Positions 36,351 to 45,993 of a DNA stretch of 64,000 nucleotides are shown here, piece after piece. Within the stretch, counting starts at the first letter, position 1; each line of letters opens with the position of its first letter. The notes beneath the pieces are model-generated. The model was given only the letters and a program-made list of their open reading frames with translations. It was not told the origin of the DNA and did no database searches. The stretch comes from Burkholderia stagnalis. Its GTDB lineage: Bacteria; Pseudomonadota; Gammaproteobacteria; Burkholderiales; Burkholderiaceae. The stretch is from NCBI RefSeq assembly GCF_902830275.1, contig NZ_CADESW010000004.1, forward strand, positions 186,001-250,000, given 5' to 3'. The position numbers were made by a program, and so were the translations under genes.

Positions 36351-37310
36351 TTAAACGGCCCAGCGAATCCGCCCGTCCGGCCGCGCGTCGCCCGCGCCCT
36401 GCGCGGGCTGCGCCGCCGTGCCCGGGCCGCCCGCGAGCACGCGCTGCAGCACGCGGTCCTCGAGCGCGGCGAATGCCGCCGACGCACGGGCGCGCGGCCG
36501 GTCGAGCGGCACCGGCTGGTCGAACGCGACGCGCCCCTGCTCGATCAGCAGGATCCGGTCGCCGAGCGCGACGGCTTCGTGCGCGTCGTGCGTGACGAGC
36601 AGCGCCGTGAACCGGTGCTCGCGCCACAGCCGCTCGATCAGTGCATGCATCTCGATGCGGGTCAGCGCGTCGAGCGCGCCGAGCGGCTCGTCGAGCAGCA
36701 GCAGTTGAGGCCGATGCACCAGCGCGCGCGCCAGCGCGACGCGCTGCCGCTGGCCGCCCGACAGTTGTGCGGGCCAGTCGTCGGCGCGTTCGAGCAGGCC
36801 GACTTCGTCGAGCACCGCGCGCGCATCGTCGCGCGCACCGCGCCCGAGCCCGAGCATCACGTTCTGCAGCACGGTCTTCCACGGCAGCAGGCGCGCGTCC
36901 TGGTACATGATCCGGGTGTCGAGCGCGCCGCCGCCTTCGCCGCGCGCCGTCAGCGTGCCGCTGCTCGCCTGCTCGAGGCCCGCGACGAGCCGCAGCAGCG
37001 TCGACTTGCCGCAGCCGCTGCGGCCGACGATCGCGACGAAGCTGCCGCGTGCGATGCCCAGGTCGATGTCGTCGAGCACGATGCGCGCGCCGAAGCGCTT
37101 GCTGATGCCGCTCAGCGTGACCGCGTCGTCCGCCGGCGCGATGCCGGCTGCGCGGCGCCGCGCGAGCGGCACCACCGATGCGCCGCCGTCGCGCTCGAGG
37201 ATCGCCGCGTCGCGGGCGTCGCCGTCCGCGATGCGCGCCTGCGTGAATTCGGCCTCGAGGTCCGCGGCGGCGAGCGGCCCGTAACCGGCCGCCGAAATCG
37301 TCGCATTCAT
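36351..37310 (-). CDS. ssuB: Aliphatic sulfonate ABC transporter ATPase
   Basis: 319-aa ABC ATPase: Walker [10 protein letters not shown] near residues 100-108, Q-loop [13 protein letters not shown], signature [15 protein letters not shown] near 179 and Walker [13 protein letters not shown]. It is longer than typical SsuB by an N-terminal extension of about 65 residues rich in Ala and charged residues. It powers sulfonate uptake with SsuC. The start overlaps the ssuC stop by 4 bp. Confidence 0.93.
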   Translation of the reverse strand: MNATISAAGYGPLAAADLEAEFTQARIADGDARDAAILERDGGASVVPLARRRAAGIAPADDAVTLSGISKRFGARIVLDDIDLGIARGSFVAIVGRSGCGKSTLLRLVAGLEQASSGTLTARGEGGGALDTRIMYQDARLLPWKTVLQNVMLGLGRGARDDARAVLDEVGLLERADDWPAQLSGGQRQRVALARALVHRPQLLLLDEPLGALDALTRIEMHALIERLWREHRFTALLVTHDAHEAVALGDRILLIEQGRVAFDQPVPLDRPRARASAAFAALEDRVLQRVLAGGPGTAAQPAQGAGDARPDGRIRWAV

Positions 37311-38116
37311 GCCTGTGCTCCTGTTTGATAGGCGGGATGCCAGCGCAGCGTCACGCGTTCGAGCCATTTCGCGAGCACGTCGGCCAGCTTGCCGAGCACT
37401 GCGTACAGCAGGATGCCGACCACCACCACGTCGGTCTGCAGGAATTCGCGCGCATTCATCGTCATGTAGCCGATGCCCGACTGCGCGGAGATGGTCTCCG
37501 CGACGATCAGCATCACCCACATCAGGCCGAGCGCAAACCGCACGCCGACGAGGATCGACGGCAGCGCGCCAGGCAGGATCACGTCGCGATAGAGCGCGAA
37601 GCCGCGCACGCCGTAGCTTTTCGCCATTTCGATCAGGTTCGCGTCGACCGAGCGGATCCCGTGATACGTGTTGATGTAGACCGGGAAGAACACGCCGAGC
37701 GCGACGAGGAACAGCTTGGCCTTCTCGTCGATGCCGAACCACAGGATCACGAGCGGGATCATCGCGAGCGCCGGGATGTTGCGGATCATCTGGATCGTCG
37801 AGTCGAGCGCGACCTCGGCGGCTTTCGACAGGCCGGTCGCGAGCCCCAGCGCGAGACCGACGCCGCCGCCGAGCGCGAAGCCGAACAGCGCGCGCCAGGT
37901 GCTGACCTTCACGTTCGCCCACAGCTCGCCGGACACGACGAGCGACCACGCGGCACGCACCACGGCGACCGGCTCGGGCAGCACGCGGGTCGACAGCCAG
38001 CCGATGCGCGCGCCGGCCTCCCAGACGGCCAGCAACGCGAGCGGCACGAGCCACGGCGCCGCGGTGCGCCATGCACGGGCGGCCAGGCCGCCGCCCGTCG
38101 TCGATTTCGTTGTCAT
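37307..38116 (-). CDS. ssuC: Aliphatic sulfonate ABC transporter permease
   Basis: 269-aa inner-membrane permease with about six segments. The EAA-type loop [25 protein letters not shown] lies at ~160-185. Close to SsuC/TauC. It starts 17 bp after ssuD and overlaps ssuB (ATGA), so ssuD-C-B-F form one transcript. No binding protein gene (ssuA) is in the cluster. Confidence 0.93.
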   Translation of the reverse strand: MTTKSTTGGGLAARAWRTAAPWLVPLALLAVWEAGARIGWLSTRVLPEPVAVVRAAWSLVVSGELWANVKVSTWRALFGFALGGGVGLALGLATGLSKAAEVALDSTIQMIRNIPALAMIPLVILWFGIDEKAKLFLVALGVFFPVYINTYHGIRSVDANLIEMAKSYGVRGFALYRDVILPGALPSILVGVRFALGLMWVMLIVAETISAQSGIGYMTMNAREFLQTDVVVVGILLYAVLGKLADVLAKWLERVTLRWHPAYQTGAQA

Positions 38117-38133
38117 CGCAGGCCTCCCTTCGC

Positions 38134-39291
38134 TCAGCTCTGGCTTGCCTTCGGCAGGTAGCTGTTGCCGACGATCTCGCCGAACGGGCCGGACAGCGGC
38201 CCGGTCGCCTTCGCCGCGCCGCGCCCCTTGATCAGCGGGAACACGAGCTCGGCGAAGCGATACGATTCCTCGAGATGCGGATAGCCCGACAGGATGAACG
38301 TCTCGACGCCGAGTTCCGCGTATTCGCGCATGCGCGCCGCGACCTGCTCGGGATTGCCGACGAGCGCGGTGCCCGCGCCGCCGCGCACGAGGCCGACGCC
38401 GGCCCACAGGTTCGGATACACCTCGAGCGACTCGCGGCCGCCGCGCTTGCCGCCGTGCAGCGCGGCCATCCGGCGCTGGCCTTCCGAATCCATGTTCGCG
38501 AACGCCTGCTGCGCGCGGGCGATCGTCGCGTCGTCGAGCCGGCTGATCAGGCGATCCGCATCGCGCCACGCTTCTTCCTCGGTCTCGCGCACGATCACGT
38601 GCAGGCGGATGCCGAACTTGATCTGGCGGCCGCGTTCCGCCGCCCGTGCGCGCACGTCGGCGATCTTCTTCGCAACGGCCTCGGGCGGTTCGCCCCACGT
38701 CAGGTAGGTGTCGATATGATCGGCGGCAATCGCGTGCGCGGCCGGCGACGAGCCGCCGAACCACAGCGGCGGGTGCGGGCGCTGCACCGGCGGATACAGC
38801 GCCTTGCCGCCCTTCGACTGCAGGTGCTTGCCGATGTAGTCGAAGCCGCCGTTGTCGTGCGACGCGGTGAGCAGCCCGCGCCAGATGTTCAGGAAATCGT
38901 CGGTGATCTCGTAGCGCGTGTCGTGATCGGCAAACAGGCCGTCGCCTTCGAGTTCGGCCGCGTCGCCGCCCGTCACGACGTTGATCAGCAGGCGCCCGCC
39001 GGACAGCCGGTCGAACGTCGCGGCCATGCGCGCCGCCAGGCCCGGCGACGCGATGCCGGGCCGCACCGCGACCAGGAATTTCAGGCGCTGCGTGGCCGGA
39101 ATCAGGCTCGACGCGACCACCCACGCATCCTCGCAGGAACGGCCGGTCGGCAGCAGCACGCCCTCGTAGCCGAGCGTGTCGGCCGCGACGGCGACCTGCT
39201 TGAAGTAATCGTAGTCCGCGGCGCGTGCGCCTTCGGCGGTACCGAGATAGCGGCTGTCGCCGTGCGTGGGGATAAACCAGAACACATTCAT
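38134..39291 (-). CDS. ssuD: FMNH2-dependent alkanesulfonate monooxygenase
   Basis: 385-aa bacterial-luciferase-like TIM-barrel enzyme. It opens [18 protein letters not shown] and contains [32 protein letters not shown] and the C-terminal [14 protein letters not shown]. It cleaves C1-C14 alkanesulfonates to aldehyde and sulfite using reduced flavin from a partner reductase (SsuE), which is not encoded here. The upstream open frame is non-coding leader. It is the first gene of the minus-strand operon. Confidence 0.96.
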   Translation of the reverse strand: MNVFWFIPTHGDSRYLGTAEGARAADYDYFKQVAVAADTLGYEGVLLPTGRSCEDAWVVASSLIPATQRLKFLVAVRPGIASPGLAARMAATFDRLSGGRLLINVVTGGDAAELEGDGLFADHDTRYEITDDFLNIWRGLLTASHDNGGFDYIGKHLQSKGGKALYPPVQRPHPPLWFGGSSPAAHAIAADHIDTYLTWGEPPEAVAKKIADVRARAAERGRQIKFGIRLHVIVRETEEEAWRDADRLISRLDDATIARAQQAFANMDSEGQRRMAALHGGKRGGRESLEVYPNLWAGVGLVRGGAGTALVGNPEQVAARMREYAELGVETFILSGYPHLEESYRFAELVFPLIKGRGAAKATGPLSGPFGEIVGNSYLPKASQS

Positions 39292-39629
39292 CTGCTGCTC
39301 CTGCGTGACTGTCCTTGCCAGAATTGAGATAAAGCAGCGCCCTGCTCGCGCCGCCAACGGGCGGCGCATGCATGACGTGCGTTCGAATCGGGGTATGTTG
39401 CGGTCAGCCGCGCGGCGGGCAAGAACGCGCGGGCACGGCTGTTTCTGGGAAATCAGTCTAGGGATCGGGGGTAGGCTTTGGAACGATTTTTTTGAGCTTA
39501 GGTTTTCCGCTTTCCTGATTAGCACGACGCTGCAGCGAATATCGGCCCGCGTCCCCCTATAATGACGCACCATTTCGAACAATTCCGCGCAGACGGCCCC
39601 GGCCGCGCGCGCTTGCGGTGCACTCATCG
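39292..39629. other. Divergent control region of the ssu operon
   Basis: 338 bp without a gene. It is AT-richer than average around 39480-39540 (a T7 run at 39488-39494, then GGTTTTCCGC), as expected for CysB/SsuR-type activation sites. TATAAT at 39558-39563 suits a plus-strand promoter for the small membrane protein gene. Confidence 0.5.
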
Positions 39630-40058
39630 ATGCAGAAAGTCATCCTGCCGTTCCTGTCCGGCTTCCTGGCCGCCCTGTTCTTCCGCGAAGCGACGCTCGC
39701 GTTGCTGCACACCGCGGACCTGATCGCCGCGGCCGGCTTCTCGACCGCGCCGTTCGCGCCGCTCGGCATTCCTGAGTTTGTCGCGAACGCGCTGATCAGC
39801 GCATGCTGGGCGATCCCGATGGCGTGGCTGCTGCGGGTGTCGCCGGAGCGCGAGGCGCCGTGGATCGGCGCGCTGGTGTTCGGCGGAATCGTGCTGACGG
39901 CCGCGCGCGTGTTCGCGATCGACCCGCTGCGCGGCATCTGGCCGTCCGGCAACATGCTGCCGGTGCTGGCCGTCGGCTTCGCGGCGAATGCGCTGTGGGG
40001 CTGGGGCGCGCTCGTGTTCATGCGCGCGTTCATGTCGGATGATGCGGGCGAAGACTGA
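39630..40058 (+). CDS. Inner-membrane protein of unknown function
   Basis: 142 aa with four hydrophobic segments ([70 protein letters not shown]). No family recognised. The ATG at 39630 is chosen over the GTG at 39618 so that the first segment begins at the N-terminus. A TATAAT lies 67 bp upstream. Confidence 0.75.
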   Translation: MQKVILPFLSGFLAALFFREATLALLHTADLIAAAGFSTAPFAPLGIPEFVANALISACWAIPMAWLLRVSPEREAPWIGALVFGGIVLTAARVFAIDPLRGIWPSGNMLPVLAVGFAANALWGWGALVFMRAFMSDDAGED

Positions 40059-40090
40059 CGCGCCCTCGCCGTTCTCCGCCTGAAAACGAT

Positions 40091-40114
40091 TCGGCCGCCT
40101 GCATGGGCGGCCGA
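40091..40114. terminator. Hairpin between convergent genes
   Basis: TCGGCCGCC / GGCGGCCGA with a 6-nt loop, followed on the plus strand by GTTATTTG. The T content is weak, but its position between two convergent genes suits a bidirectional terminator. Confidence 0.55.
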
Positions 40115-40156
40115 GTTATTTGAAGCGGCGATTTCTCGCGGACGGCGCCGCGCGCG

Positions 40157-41299
40157 TCAGTCCTTCAGGTTCCGCAGCGGATGCGTGTCCGGCGTCCACG
40201 GGCTGTCGAACATCGCTAGCACGTCCGCGCGGCCGACTTCCGCAATCGACTTGAAACGCCAGGCCGGCTGATGGTCCTTGTCGACGATCAGCGCGCGCAC
40301 GCCTTCGATCACGTCGCCGCGCGCGAACGTCGAGCGCGTCAGGTCGAGGTCGCGCCGCAGGCAATCGGCCATCGTCGCGCCGCGCGCGCGATCGACCACT
40401 TCGAGCGACACCGCCATCGACAGCGGCGACAGCTGGCTGCGCATCGCATGCGTCGCCTTTTCGATCCACCCGTCCACGGCCGCGCAATCCTGGTCGGCAT
40501 CGAGCGACGCGAGGATCGCGACGAGGTCGGGCTGCGCGAAATGACGGTCGATGCCGGCGCGCGCGTCGGCCAGCGACGACGTGTCGGGCGTCGGCACGAC
40601 CTTGTGCGCGGCGGCCGCCGCGGCCACGCATTCGACCGCCTGCGCGCCGCTGTCGAAGCGTTCGTGACGCAGCGCGTCGAGCAGCGCCGGCAGTGCCGCG
40701 TCGGGCACGTAGACGTCGGCGAGCTGCGCATGCAGCGCGCCCGCCGCGTCGAGCGTCGCGCTGGTCACGGCGAGATAGCGGCCGATCGCACCGGGCGTGC
40801 GCGCGAGGAACCAGCTCATCCCGACATCGGGAAACAGGCCGATGCGCGTCTCCGGCATCGCCATCTTCGTCGAATCCGTAACGACCCGCAGCCCGCCCGT
40901 GTGGCGCGCTGCCTGCGAGATGCCCATCCCGCCGCCCATCACGACGCCGTGCATCAGCGCGATGTACGGCTTCGGGAAGCTGAAGATCGCGTGGTTCAGC
41001 GTGTATTCCTCGATGAAGAACGTATCGACCGCATCGCGGTCGCCGCGCTGCCATGCATCGTGGAAGAAGCGCACGTCGCCGCCCGCGCAGAACGCGCGCG
41101 GATGCGGGCTGGTCACGACGACCGCGACGACCTCCGGATCGTCGCGCCAAGCGTCGAGCGCCGCGTGCATGATGCGGATCATCCCGACCGACAGCGCGTT
41201 GAGCGCCTTCGGCCGGTTCAGTTCGAGAAAGCCGACGCGGTTCGCCACGTAGGCGCGCACGTCGGGCTGGTCGGAAGCGACGGGAATGGAATCGGTCAT
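40157..41299 (-). CDS. 3-Hydroxyisobutyryl-CoA hydrolase (crotonase family)
   Basis: 380-aa crotonase-fold protein. ALNALSVGMIRIM, the oxyanion-hole segment SPHPRAFCAGGDVRFFHD and HGVVMGGGMGISQAARHTG are present. The hydrolase-type active site MPETRIGLFPDVGMSWFLAR lies at ~170-189. A length near 380 and a C-terminal ~120-residue extension fit HIBYL-CoA hydrolases of valine breakdown better than plain enoyl-CoA hydratases. It is followed upstream by unrelated small genes, so it is probably monocistronic. Confidence 0.9.
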   Translation of the reverse strand: MTDSIPVASDQPDVRAYVANRVGFLELNRPKALNALSVGMIRIMHAALDAWRDDPEVVAVVVTSPHPRAFCAGGDVRFFHDAWQRGDRDAVDTFFIEEYTLNHAIFSFPKPYIALMHGVVMGGGMGISQAARHTGGLRVVTDSTKMAMPETRIGLFPDVGMSWFLARTPGAIGRYLAVTSATLDAAGALHAQLADVYVPDAALPALLDALRHERFDSGAQAVECVAAAAAAHKVVPTPDTSSLADARAGIDRHFAQPDLVAILASLDADQDCAAVDGWIEKATHAMRSQLSPLSMAVSLEVVDRARGATMADCLRRDLDLTRSTFARGDVIEGVRALIVDKDHQPAWRFKSIAEVGRADVLAMFDSPWTPDTHPLRNLKD

Positions 41300-41330
41300 G
41301 GAAGGAATCCGGCTGGCGACAGGCGTACGG

Positions 41331-41669
41331 TCAGTGCGCCTGCATCTTCGAGAACAGGTTCAGCACCACGACGCCCGCGACGATCAACGACAGGCCGATC
41401 ACCGCCGGCACGTCCGGCACCTGACGATACAGCAGCATCGCGACGAGCGTGATCAGCACGATGCCGGCGCCCGACCACACCGCATAGATGATGCCGACCG
41501 GCATCGTCCTGAGCGTCAGCGACAGGCAGTAGAAGGCGGTGGCGTAGCCCGCCACGACGAGCAGCGACGGCCAAAGGCGCGTGAAGCCGTCGGCCGCGCG
41601 CAGCGCGGACGTGCCGATCACCTCGGCGACGATCGCGATCGCGAGCCATGCATAACCGGGCAGCTGCAT
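41331..41669 (-). CDS. Small multidrug resistance (SMR) transporter
   Basis: 112-aa, four-helix EmrE/QacE-type protein. The essential membrane Glu is E16 in AIVAEVIGTSALRAADGF; GIIYAVWSGAGIVLITLVA is the conserved third-fourth helix region. As a homodimer it would exchange protons for quaternary ammonium or guanidinium compounds. No guanidine riboswitch was recognised upstream. It lies 3 bp after the UPF0303 gene, so they are co-transcribed. Confidence 0.92.
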   Translation of the reverse strand: MQLPGYAWLAIAIVAEVIGTSALRAADGFTRLWPSLLVVAGYATAFYCLSLTLRTMPVGIIYAVWSGAGIVLITLVAMLLYRQVPDVPAVIGLSLIVAGVVVLNLFSKMQAH

Positions 41670-41672
41670 CGC

Positions 41673-42170
41673 TCAGCTCCTCGCCAGCGCGAGCGCCGCG
41701 TAGTCGTGGCCCAGCTCCGCGCACAGCGCCTCGACGACGAGCTCGTGGTCGGCGCGCTGCGGCAGCCCCGACGCAGTTACCGTGCCGATCACGCCGGCCC
41801 CCGCGACCGTCAGCGGAAACGCGCCGCCGTACGACGCATACTCGGCCACCGGCAGGCCGTGCTTGTCCGCGAGCGTCGAGCCGGCCTGCTTCATGCGCAG
41901 GCCGATCGCATACGAGCTGCAGCGGAAATGCGCGACGACGTTGCGCTTGCGGCGCACCCAGTCGGCGTTGTCGGGCGTCGCGCCGTCCAGCGCGGCATAG
42001 AACAGCGGCTGGCCGAACGTGCCGATGTCGATCGCGACCGCATGGCCGCGCGACGCGGCGAGCGCATGCAGCCGGTTGCCGAGCGCCCACGCGCGGGCGG
42101 CATCGAAGCGGGGAAACACGAGCGCCTGTTCCTGCGCGCCGATCGACTGCAGATCGAGAGCGATATCCAT
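41673..42170 (-). CDS. UPF0303 family protein
   Basis: 165 aa with the family pattern [48 protein letters not shown] and [15 protein letters not shown]. It is related to GlcG/HbpS-like heme-binding or oxidative-stress proteins, but the biochemical role is not established. Directly followed by the SMR transporter gene. Confidence 0.88.
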   Translation of the reverse strand: MDIALDLQSIGAQEQALVFPRFDAARAWALGNRLHALAASRGHAVAIDIGTFGQPLFYAALDGATPDNADWVRRKRNVVAHFRCSSYAIGLRMKQAGSTLADKHGLPVAEYASYGGAFPLTVAGAGVIGTVTASGLPQRADHELVVEALCAELGHDYAALALARS

Positions 42171-42312
42171 GAATCCGTCGAAGCAAGAAGTGAAGGCTGC
42201 CGGGGCCGCTGCGATCGCACGCAGCCCCGCTGCCGGAGTGGCGAGACAAACCGCTCGATTCTATCGCACGCGCCCTCGGTACCGGCCCCACACGCTGCTT
42301 GTCAGAAAGTGC

Positions 42313-42342
42313 TTGCACGCCGGTCGAGATTGCCTCTATAAT
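42313..42342 (+). promoter_or_regulatory. Promoter of the initiator tRNA
   Basis: TTGCAC at 42313-42318 and TATAAT at 42337-42342, 18-bp spacing, 16 bp ahead of the tRNA. Confidence 0.8.
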
Positions 42343-42358
42343 CTATTTCTTCAACGGA

Positions 42359-42435
<77 letters not shown>

Positions 42436-42448
42436 AGCATCACAGAGA

Positions 42449-42480
42449 GCCTTGATTTCACGATGAAATCAAGGCTTTTT
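42449..42480 (+). terminator. Terminator of initiator tRNA
   Basis: Perfect 12-bp stem GCCTTGATTTCA / TGAAATCAAGGC, loop CGA, then TTTTT. It overlaps the stop codon of the converging cyclotransferase-like gene at 42469. Confidence 0.92.
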
Positions 42481-42861
42481 GCTTTTCTGGCCGGCGTGCG
42501 CCGAACCGGCGTCGACATATACCCAGGCAGGCACGCCCGAAGCGAGCACGACGCGGTCGCGTCGATAGGACGACACCTCGTAGTCGTCCGCGTGTTTCAG
42601 CTCTGCGGCGGTGATCGGGAAGACCATCCCGCTGACCTTGTCGGCCGGGTTGCCCGTGCAGGTCACGACCGGGTGATGCGTGTTGCCGCTCGTTGCCACG
42701 ACCGCCGGATCCTCGCTTTTCAGCATCGACAGCGCATAGCCGGGCATTTCGTCGGACTGGCCGTCGAGCTTGCGGCCGAATGTCGTCAACTGGACCTGCT
42801 CCAGCTGCAACGTGCCGTACGAGAAGAGGCGCTCCGAAAACGCGCCAGGTGTCGCCGTCAT
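42469..42861 (-). CDS. Gamma-glutamylcyclotransferase-like (AIG2/GGCT) protein
   Basis: 130-aa barrel-fold protein. LFSYGTLQLEQVQ carries the YGTL glycine-loop motif (residues 15-18); PGYALSML and DDYEVSSYRR are further family features, with the acidic catalytic region in ELKHADDYEV. It may act on gamma-glutamyl amines, but the family is functionally diverse. The start at 42861 is chosen because AAGGGC lies ~7 nt upstream. Its stop is inside the tRNA terminator hairpin, an unusually tight convergence. Confidence 0.85.
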   Translation of the reverse strand: MTATPGAFSERLFSYGTLQLEQVQLTTFGRKLDGQSDEMPGYALSMLKSEDPAVVATSGNTHHPVVTCTGNPADKVSGMVFPITAAELKHADDYEVSSYRRDRVVLASGVPAWVYVDAGSAHAGQKSKKP

Positions 42862-42981
42862 GAGATGCCCTTGTCCGTGTGGTGCACCCGATTCCACAGA
42901 GGACGACGCAGCGCCGCGCCGCCGTTCGAGAATGCCCCGCACGGGTGATACACTCGCAACACCTCGTCCCTTCCACTCGAC

Positions 42982-43527
42982 ATGAAATTCTGCTCCGTCT
43001 GCGGTCACGAAGTCATCGCGCGCATTCCTCCGGGCGACAACCGCGAACGCTTCGTCTGCGATCAATGCGGCACGATCCATTACCAGAATCCGCGCAACGT
43101 CGTCGGCACGGTCCCCGTGTGGGGCGAGCAGGTGCTGCTGTGCCGCCGCGCGATCGAGCCGCGCTACGGCTTCTGGACCCTGCCGGCAGGCTTCATGGAA
43201 ATGGGCGAGACGACCGCCGAAGCCGCCGCGCGCGAGACGCTCGAGGAAGCCGGCGCGCGCGTCGAGGTGCAGAGCCTGTTCACGCTGCTGAACGTGCCGC
43301 ACGTGCACCAGGTGCACCTGTTCTACCTGGCGCGGCTCGTCGATCCCGCATTCGAGGCCGGCGAGGAAAGCCTCGAGGTGAAGCTGTTCGACGAGGCCGA
43401 CATTCCGTGGGACGACATCGCGTTCCCGACCGTCAGCCAGACCCTGCGATTCTTCTTTGCCGACCGTGCCGCCGGCGACTACGGCGTCCACACCGGCGAT
43501 ATCTTCCGCTCGCTGCGCGCCGGCTGA
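42982..43527 (+). CDS. Nudix hydrolase with N-terminal zinc ribbon
   Basis: 181 aa. A zinc ribbon C4-x2-C7...C26-x2-C29 is followed by a Nudix domain whose box runs at 70-92 ([23 protein letters not shown]), complete with REx2EE. The layout resembles a shortened NudC; the preceding TLPAG is typical of ADP-ribose/NADH pyrophosphatases. Substrate uncertain. It ends 11 bp before aat and is probably co-transcribed with it. Confidence 0.92.
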   Translation: MKFCSVCGHEVIARIPPGDNRERFVCDQCGTIHYQNPRNVVGTVPVWGEQVLLCRRAIEPRYGFWTLPAGFMEMGETTAEAAARETLEEAGARVEVQSLFTLLNVPHVHQVHLFYLARLVDPAFEAGEESLEVKLFDEADIPWDDIAFPTVSQTLRFFFADRAAGDYGVHTGDIFRSLRAG

Positions 43528-43538
43528 GCCCGCGACCC

Positions 43539-44303
43539 ATGGTCCCCTGGCTCGGCCCAGACGATCCGTTTCCGCCCGTCACGCGGGCGCTCGGCCCGGC
43601 AACCGGCGCGCCGGGGCTGCTCGCCGCGAGCGCCGACCTGCTGCCTTCGCGCCTCATCGACGCCTACCAGCACGGCATCTTCCCGTGGTATTCGGACGGC
43701 CAGCCGGTGCTGTGGTGGAGCCCCGATCCGCGAATGATCCTCGTGCCGGCCGAGTTCAAGGTGTCGCCTTCGCTGAAGAAGACACTGCGGCGCGTGCTGC
43801 GCGAACCCGAGTGGGAAGTGCGCGTCGACCACGATTTTGCCGGCGTGATGCGCGCGTGCGCGCAGGCGCCGCGGCGCGGCCAGCGCGGCACGTGGATCAC
43901 CGCGGAGATCATCGACGCGTATACGTCGCTCTACCGCACCGGCAACGCGCACAGCATCGAGACATGGCGCGACGGGCGTCGCGTCGGCGGGCTTTACGGC
44001 GTCGCGTTCGGGCGGATGTTCTTCGGCGAATCGATGTTCGCGGACGAAACGGATGCGTCGAAGATCGCGCTGGCCACGCTCGTCGCCCACCTGCGCGACT
44101 GCGGCCTGCAGATGATCGATTGCCAGCAGAACACGTCGCACCTGGCGTCGCTCGGCGGCCGCGAGATCGCCCGCAAGACCTTCATCGCCCACGTGCGCCG
44201 CGCGGTGGCCGAACCGCCGATTCCGTGGCAATTCGACAAGCGTGCGCTCGCCGGGCTCGTGGGCCGCGGCGAACCGGTGGCCCCTACCGGGATCGAGCGC
44301 TAG
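43539..44303 (+). CDS. aat: Leucyl/phenylalanyl-tRNA-protein transferase
   Basis: 254-aa N-degron enzyme that adds Leu or Phe to N-terminal Lys/Arg of proteins for ClpAP degradation. Signatures: [53 protein letters not shown] and [19 protein letters not shown]. It starts 11 bp after the Nudix gene. In most relatives bpt follows directly; here 730 bp intervene, including a partial aat duplicate. Confidence 0.97.
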   Translation: MVPWLGPDDPFPPVTRALGPATGAPGLLAASADLLPSRLIDAYQHGIFPWYSDGQPVLWWSPDPRMILVPAEFKVSPSLKKTLRRVLREPEWEVRVDHDFAGVMRACAQAPRRGQRGTWITAEIIDAYTSLYRTGNAHSIETWRDGRRVGGLYGVAFGRMFFGESMFADETDASKIALATLVAHLRDCGLQMIDCQQNTSHLASLGGREIARKTFIAHVRRAVAEPPIPWQFDKRALAGLVGRGEPVAPTGIER

Positions 44304-44361
44304 GGCGACACGCGCACCCCGCCGCGAAAGCCGGCTCTCTTGCTCGCCAGCCCCCCATCCG

Positions 44362-44529
44362 TCAACTTCCCGCATTGGCCGCGGGCTTGCTCTTGTGGAT
44401 GACTTCCACGCGGCATTCGCCCGGCCACGCCACGCACACCTTGAAATCGATGAAGCCGAACGTGTGCAGCAGCATCAGCAGGACGGCGACACCGCCGATC
44501 AGCGAAACCGTGGTGCCGGCAGTTTTCAC
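44362..44529 (-). CDS. Candidate SOS-controlled single-span membrane peptide (55 aa)
   Basis: 55 aa starting at GTG. One hydrophobic segment (SLIGGVAVLLMLLHTFGFI, residues ~9-27) is followed by a short polar tail with two cysteines (KVCVAWPGECRVEV) and a basic end. The GTG overlaps the TGA of the preceding 48-aa frame (GTGA), and GGCGGGCAGGC lies just ahead, so translation is plausibly coupled. Downstream of a LexA box. It resembles SOS-induced small membrane proteins (TisB, SidA types) only in size, topology and control, not in sequence. Confidence 0.5.
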   Translation of the reverse strand: MKTAGTTVSLIGGVAVLLMLLHTFGFIDFKVCVAWPGECRVEVIHKSKPAANAGS

Positions 44530-44672
44530 GCCTGCCCGCCGCTTGCGAGAATCGCCGCCGCGCGGTGACGCGCGCGCCGCCCCGCGAACCCGGGTTCGGT
44601 GGTACGGTCGGCGGTCTGAACGTGCGCGCCGTCTTCGTCGACGAACGCCCAAATGCATTCCCACATCGGCAT
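44526..44672 (-). CDS. Candidate SOS-controlled 48-aa protein
   Basis: Frame starting MPMWECIWAFVDEDGAHVQT and ending in a basic, Ala-rich stretch (RRARHRAAAILASGGQA). A perfect LexA box ends 15 bp upstream. No good Shine-Dalgarno is visible, which is the main weakness; an alternative ATG lies at 44666. It overlaps the 55-aa membrane peptide gene by 4 bp. No family recognised. Confidence 0.45.
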   Translation of the reverse strand: MPMWECIWAFVDEDGAHVQTADRTTEPGFAGRRARHRAAAILASGGQA

Positions 44673-44687
44673 GGCTGCAGCGAAATA

Positions 44688-44703
44688 CTGTATGAATGTA
44701 CAG
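44688..44703. promoter_or_regulatory. LexA (SOS) box upstream of the mini-operon
   Basis: CTGTATGAATGTACAG fits CTGT-N8-ACAG with flanking TA on the left, the same quality as the lexA boxes. It lies 16 bp before the 48-aa frame on the minus strand, where it would cover the promoter. Confidence 0.85.
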
Positions 44704-44936
44704 CATAGCACGACAGCCGCTTGATCGAGCCCCTTTGGAGCGACGAGGACGGAGGCGTCCCCTTTATTCCCGGCTGGTCGCACCCGCTCGATGGGCCTAT
44801 TGTTGAATCGGGACATGATGCATTTAGCCCCGTTTTCATGTTAATTTTCTTGCATCCGCTTCGTTGCCGCCCGGCGGTGATTCGCCGGGAGTCGAAACAC
44901 AATCTTTTGATTTATAACGGTTTTTGCAAGCAGTCG

Positions 44937-44990
44937 ATGATGGACTGCCAGCAGAACGCGTCGCAACTGGCGTCGCTCGGCGGCCGCGAG
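44937..44990 (+). repeat. Duplicated fragment of aat
   Basis: 54 bp matching aat at 44112-44165 with only a handful of mismatches; the encoded [14 protein letters not shown] is retained. After it, similarity is lost except for a possible aat-end-like CATCGAGAGC just before bpt. The region 44815-44935 between the mini-operon and this scrap is AT-rich (TTAATTTTC, TTTTGATTTATAAC). This is a remnant of a second aat 3' end, not a gene. Confidence 0.85.
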
Positions 44991-45033
44991 CAGGCGCCGG
45001 CGCGGCACCCCATTCCTGCATCGAGAGCTGCCC

Positions 45034-45864
45034 ATGACTCACCCGACTGAGCTGCCGCTTTCACCGCTTTCGGCGCTGCAATTCTATGCAACGGCGCCCT
45101 ACCCGTGCAGTTACCTGGACGGCCGCGTCGCGCGCTCGCAAGTCGCGACGCCGAGCCACCTGATCAATTCCGACATCTACACCGAGCTCGTCAAGGCCGG
45201 CTTCCGCCGCTCGGGCGTGTTCACGTACCGCCCTTACTGCGACGGTTGCCGCGCGTGCGTGCCGGTGCGCGTGCCGGTCGCGGCGTTCACGCCGAACCGC
45301 ACGCAGCGGCGGATGTGGAAGCGGCACCGCGCGCTCGTCGCGACGGTGTCGCCGCTGCACTACGACGAAGAGCATTACGCGCTCTACATGCGCTACCAGT
45401 CCGCGCGCCACGCGGGCGGCGGGATGGACCGCGACAGCCGCGACCAGTACGAGCAGTTCCTGCTGCAGAGCCGGATCAATTCGCGCCTCGTCGAATTCCG
45501 CGATCTCGATGCGCCGGGCGGCCAGCCCGGCCAGCTGCGGATGGTCAGCATGATCGACATCCTCGGCGACGGCCTGTCGTCCGTGTATACGTTCTTCGAG
45601 CCGGACGACCTGCACGCGAGCTACGGCACCTACAACATTCTCTGGCAGATCGAGCAGGCGAAAAGCCTCGGACTGCCCTACGTGTATCTCGGCTACTGGA
45701 TCCGCGAGAGCCCGAAGATGGCGTACAAGGCGAACTTCCATCCGCTCGAAGGGCTCGTCGACGGGCGCTGGAAGGTGCTCGATCCGGCACGGATCGACCT
45801 GCCGCCGGTCGACGCTGCGCTCGCGCGCGCGCCGCTGCCCGGCGGGCATTCCGGCTCGGCCTGA
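45034..45864 (+). CDS. bpt: Aspartate/glutamate leucyltransferase
   Basis: 276-aa GNAT-fold transferase that leucylates N-terminal Asp/Glu, the partner of Aat in the bacterial N-degron pathway. Signatures: [36 protein letters not shown] (CxxC site), [14 protein letters not shown] and [22 protein letters not shown]. Normal length. It precedes pyrD by 129 bp. Confidence 0.96.
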   Translation: MTHPTELPLSPLSALQFYATAPYPCSYLDGRVARSQVATPSHLINSDIYTELVKAGFRRSGVFTYRPYCDGCRACVPVRVPVAAFTPNRTQRRMWKRHRALVATVSPLHYDEEHYALYMRYQSARHAGGGMDRDSRDQYEQFLLQSRINSRLVEFRDLDAPGGQPGQLRMVSMIDILGDGLSSVYTFFEPDDLHASYGTYNILWQIEQAKSLGLPYVYLGYWIRESPKMAYKANFHPLEGLVDGRWKVLDPARIDLPPVDAALARAPLPGGHSGSA

Positions 45865-45993
45865 CGCGCGCCCGGCGGCACGGTGCACACATTCGCGCCC
45901 GCCGGCGCGACGCTCGCCCGCCAAACGCAGCCCCGGCCGCGCAACTCCCGGTAAAATAGCGGGTTGTCATATTTCTGGCTGTCGCCCATTCCC

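Noticed and set aside
44721..45050. 109-aa plus-strand frame containing the aat fragment
   Set aside because: It only joins AT-rich insertion sequence to the duplicated aat scrap and runs into bpt; no start signal or domain.
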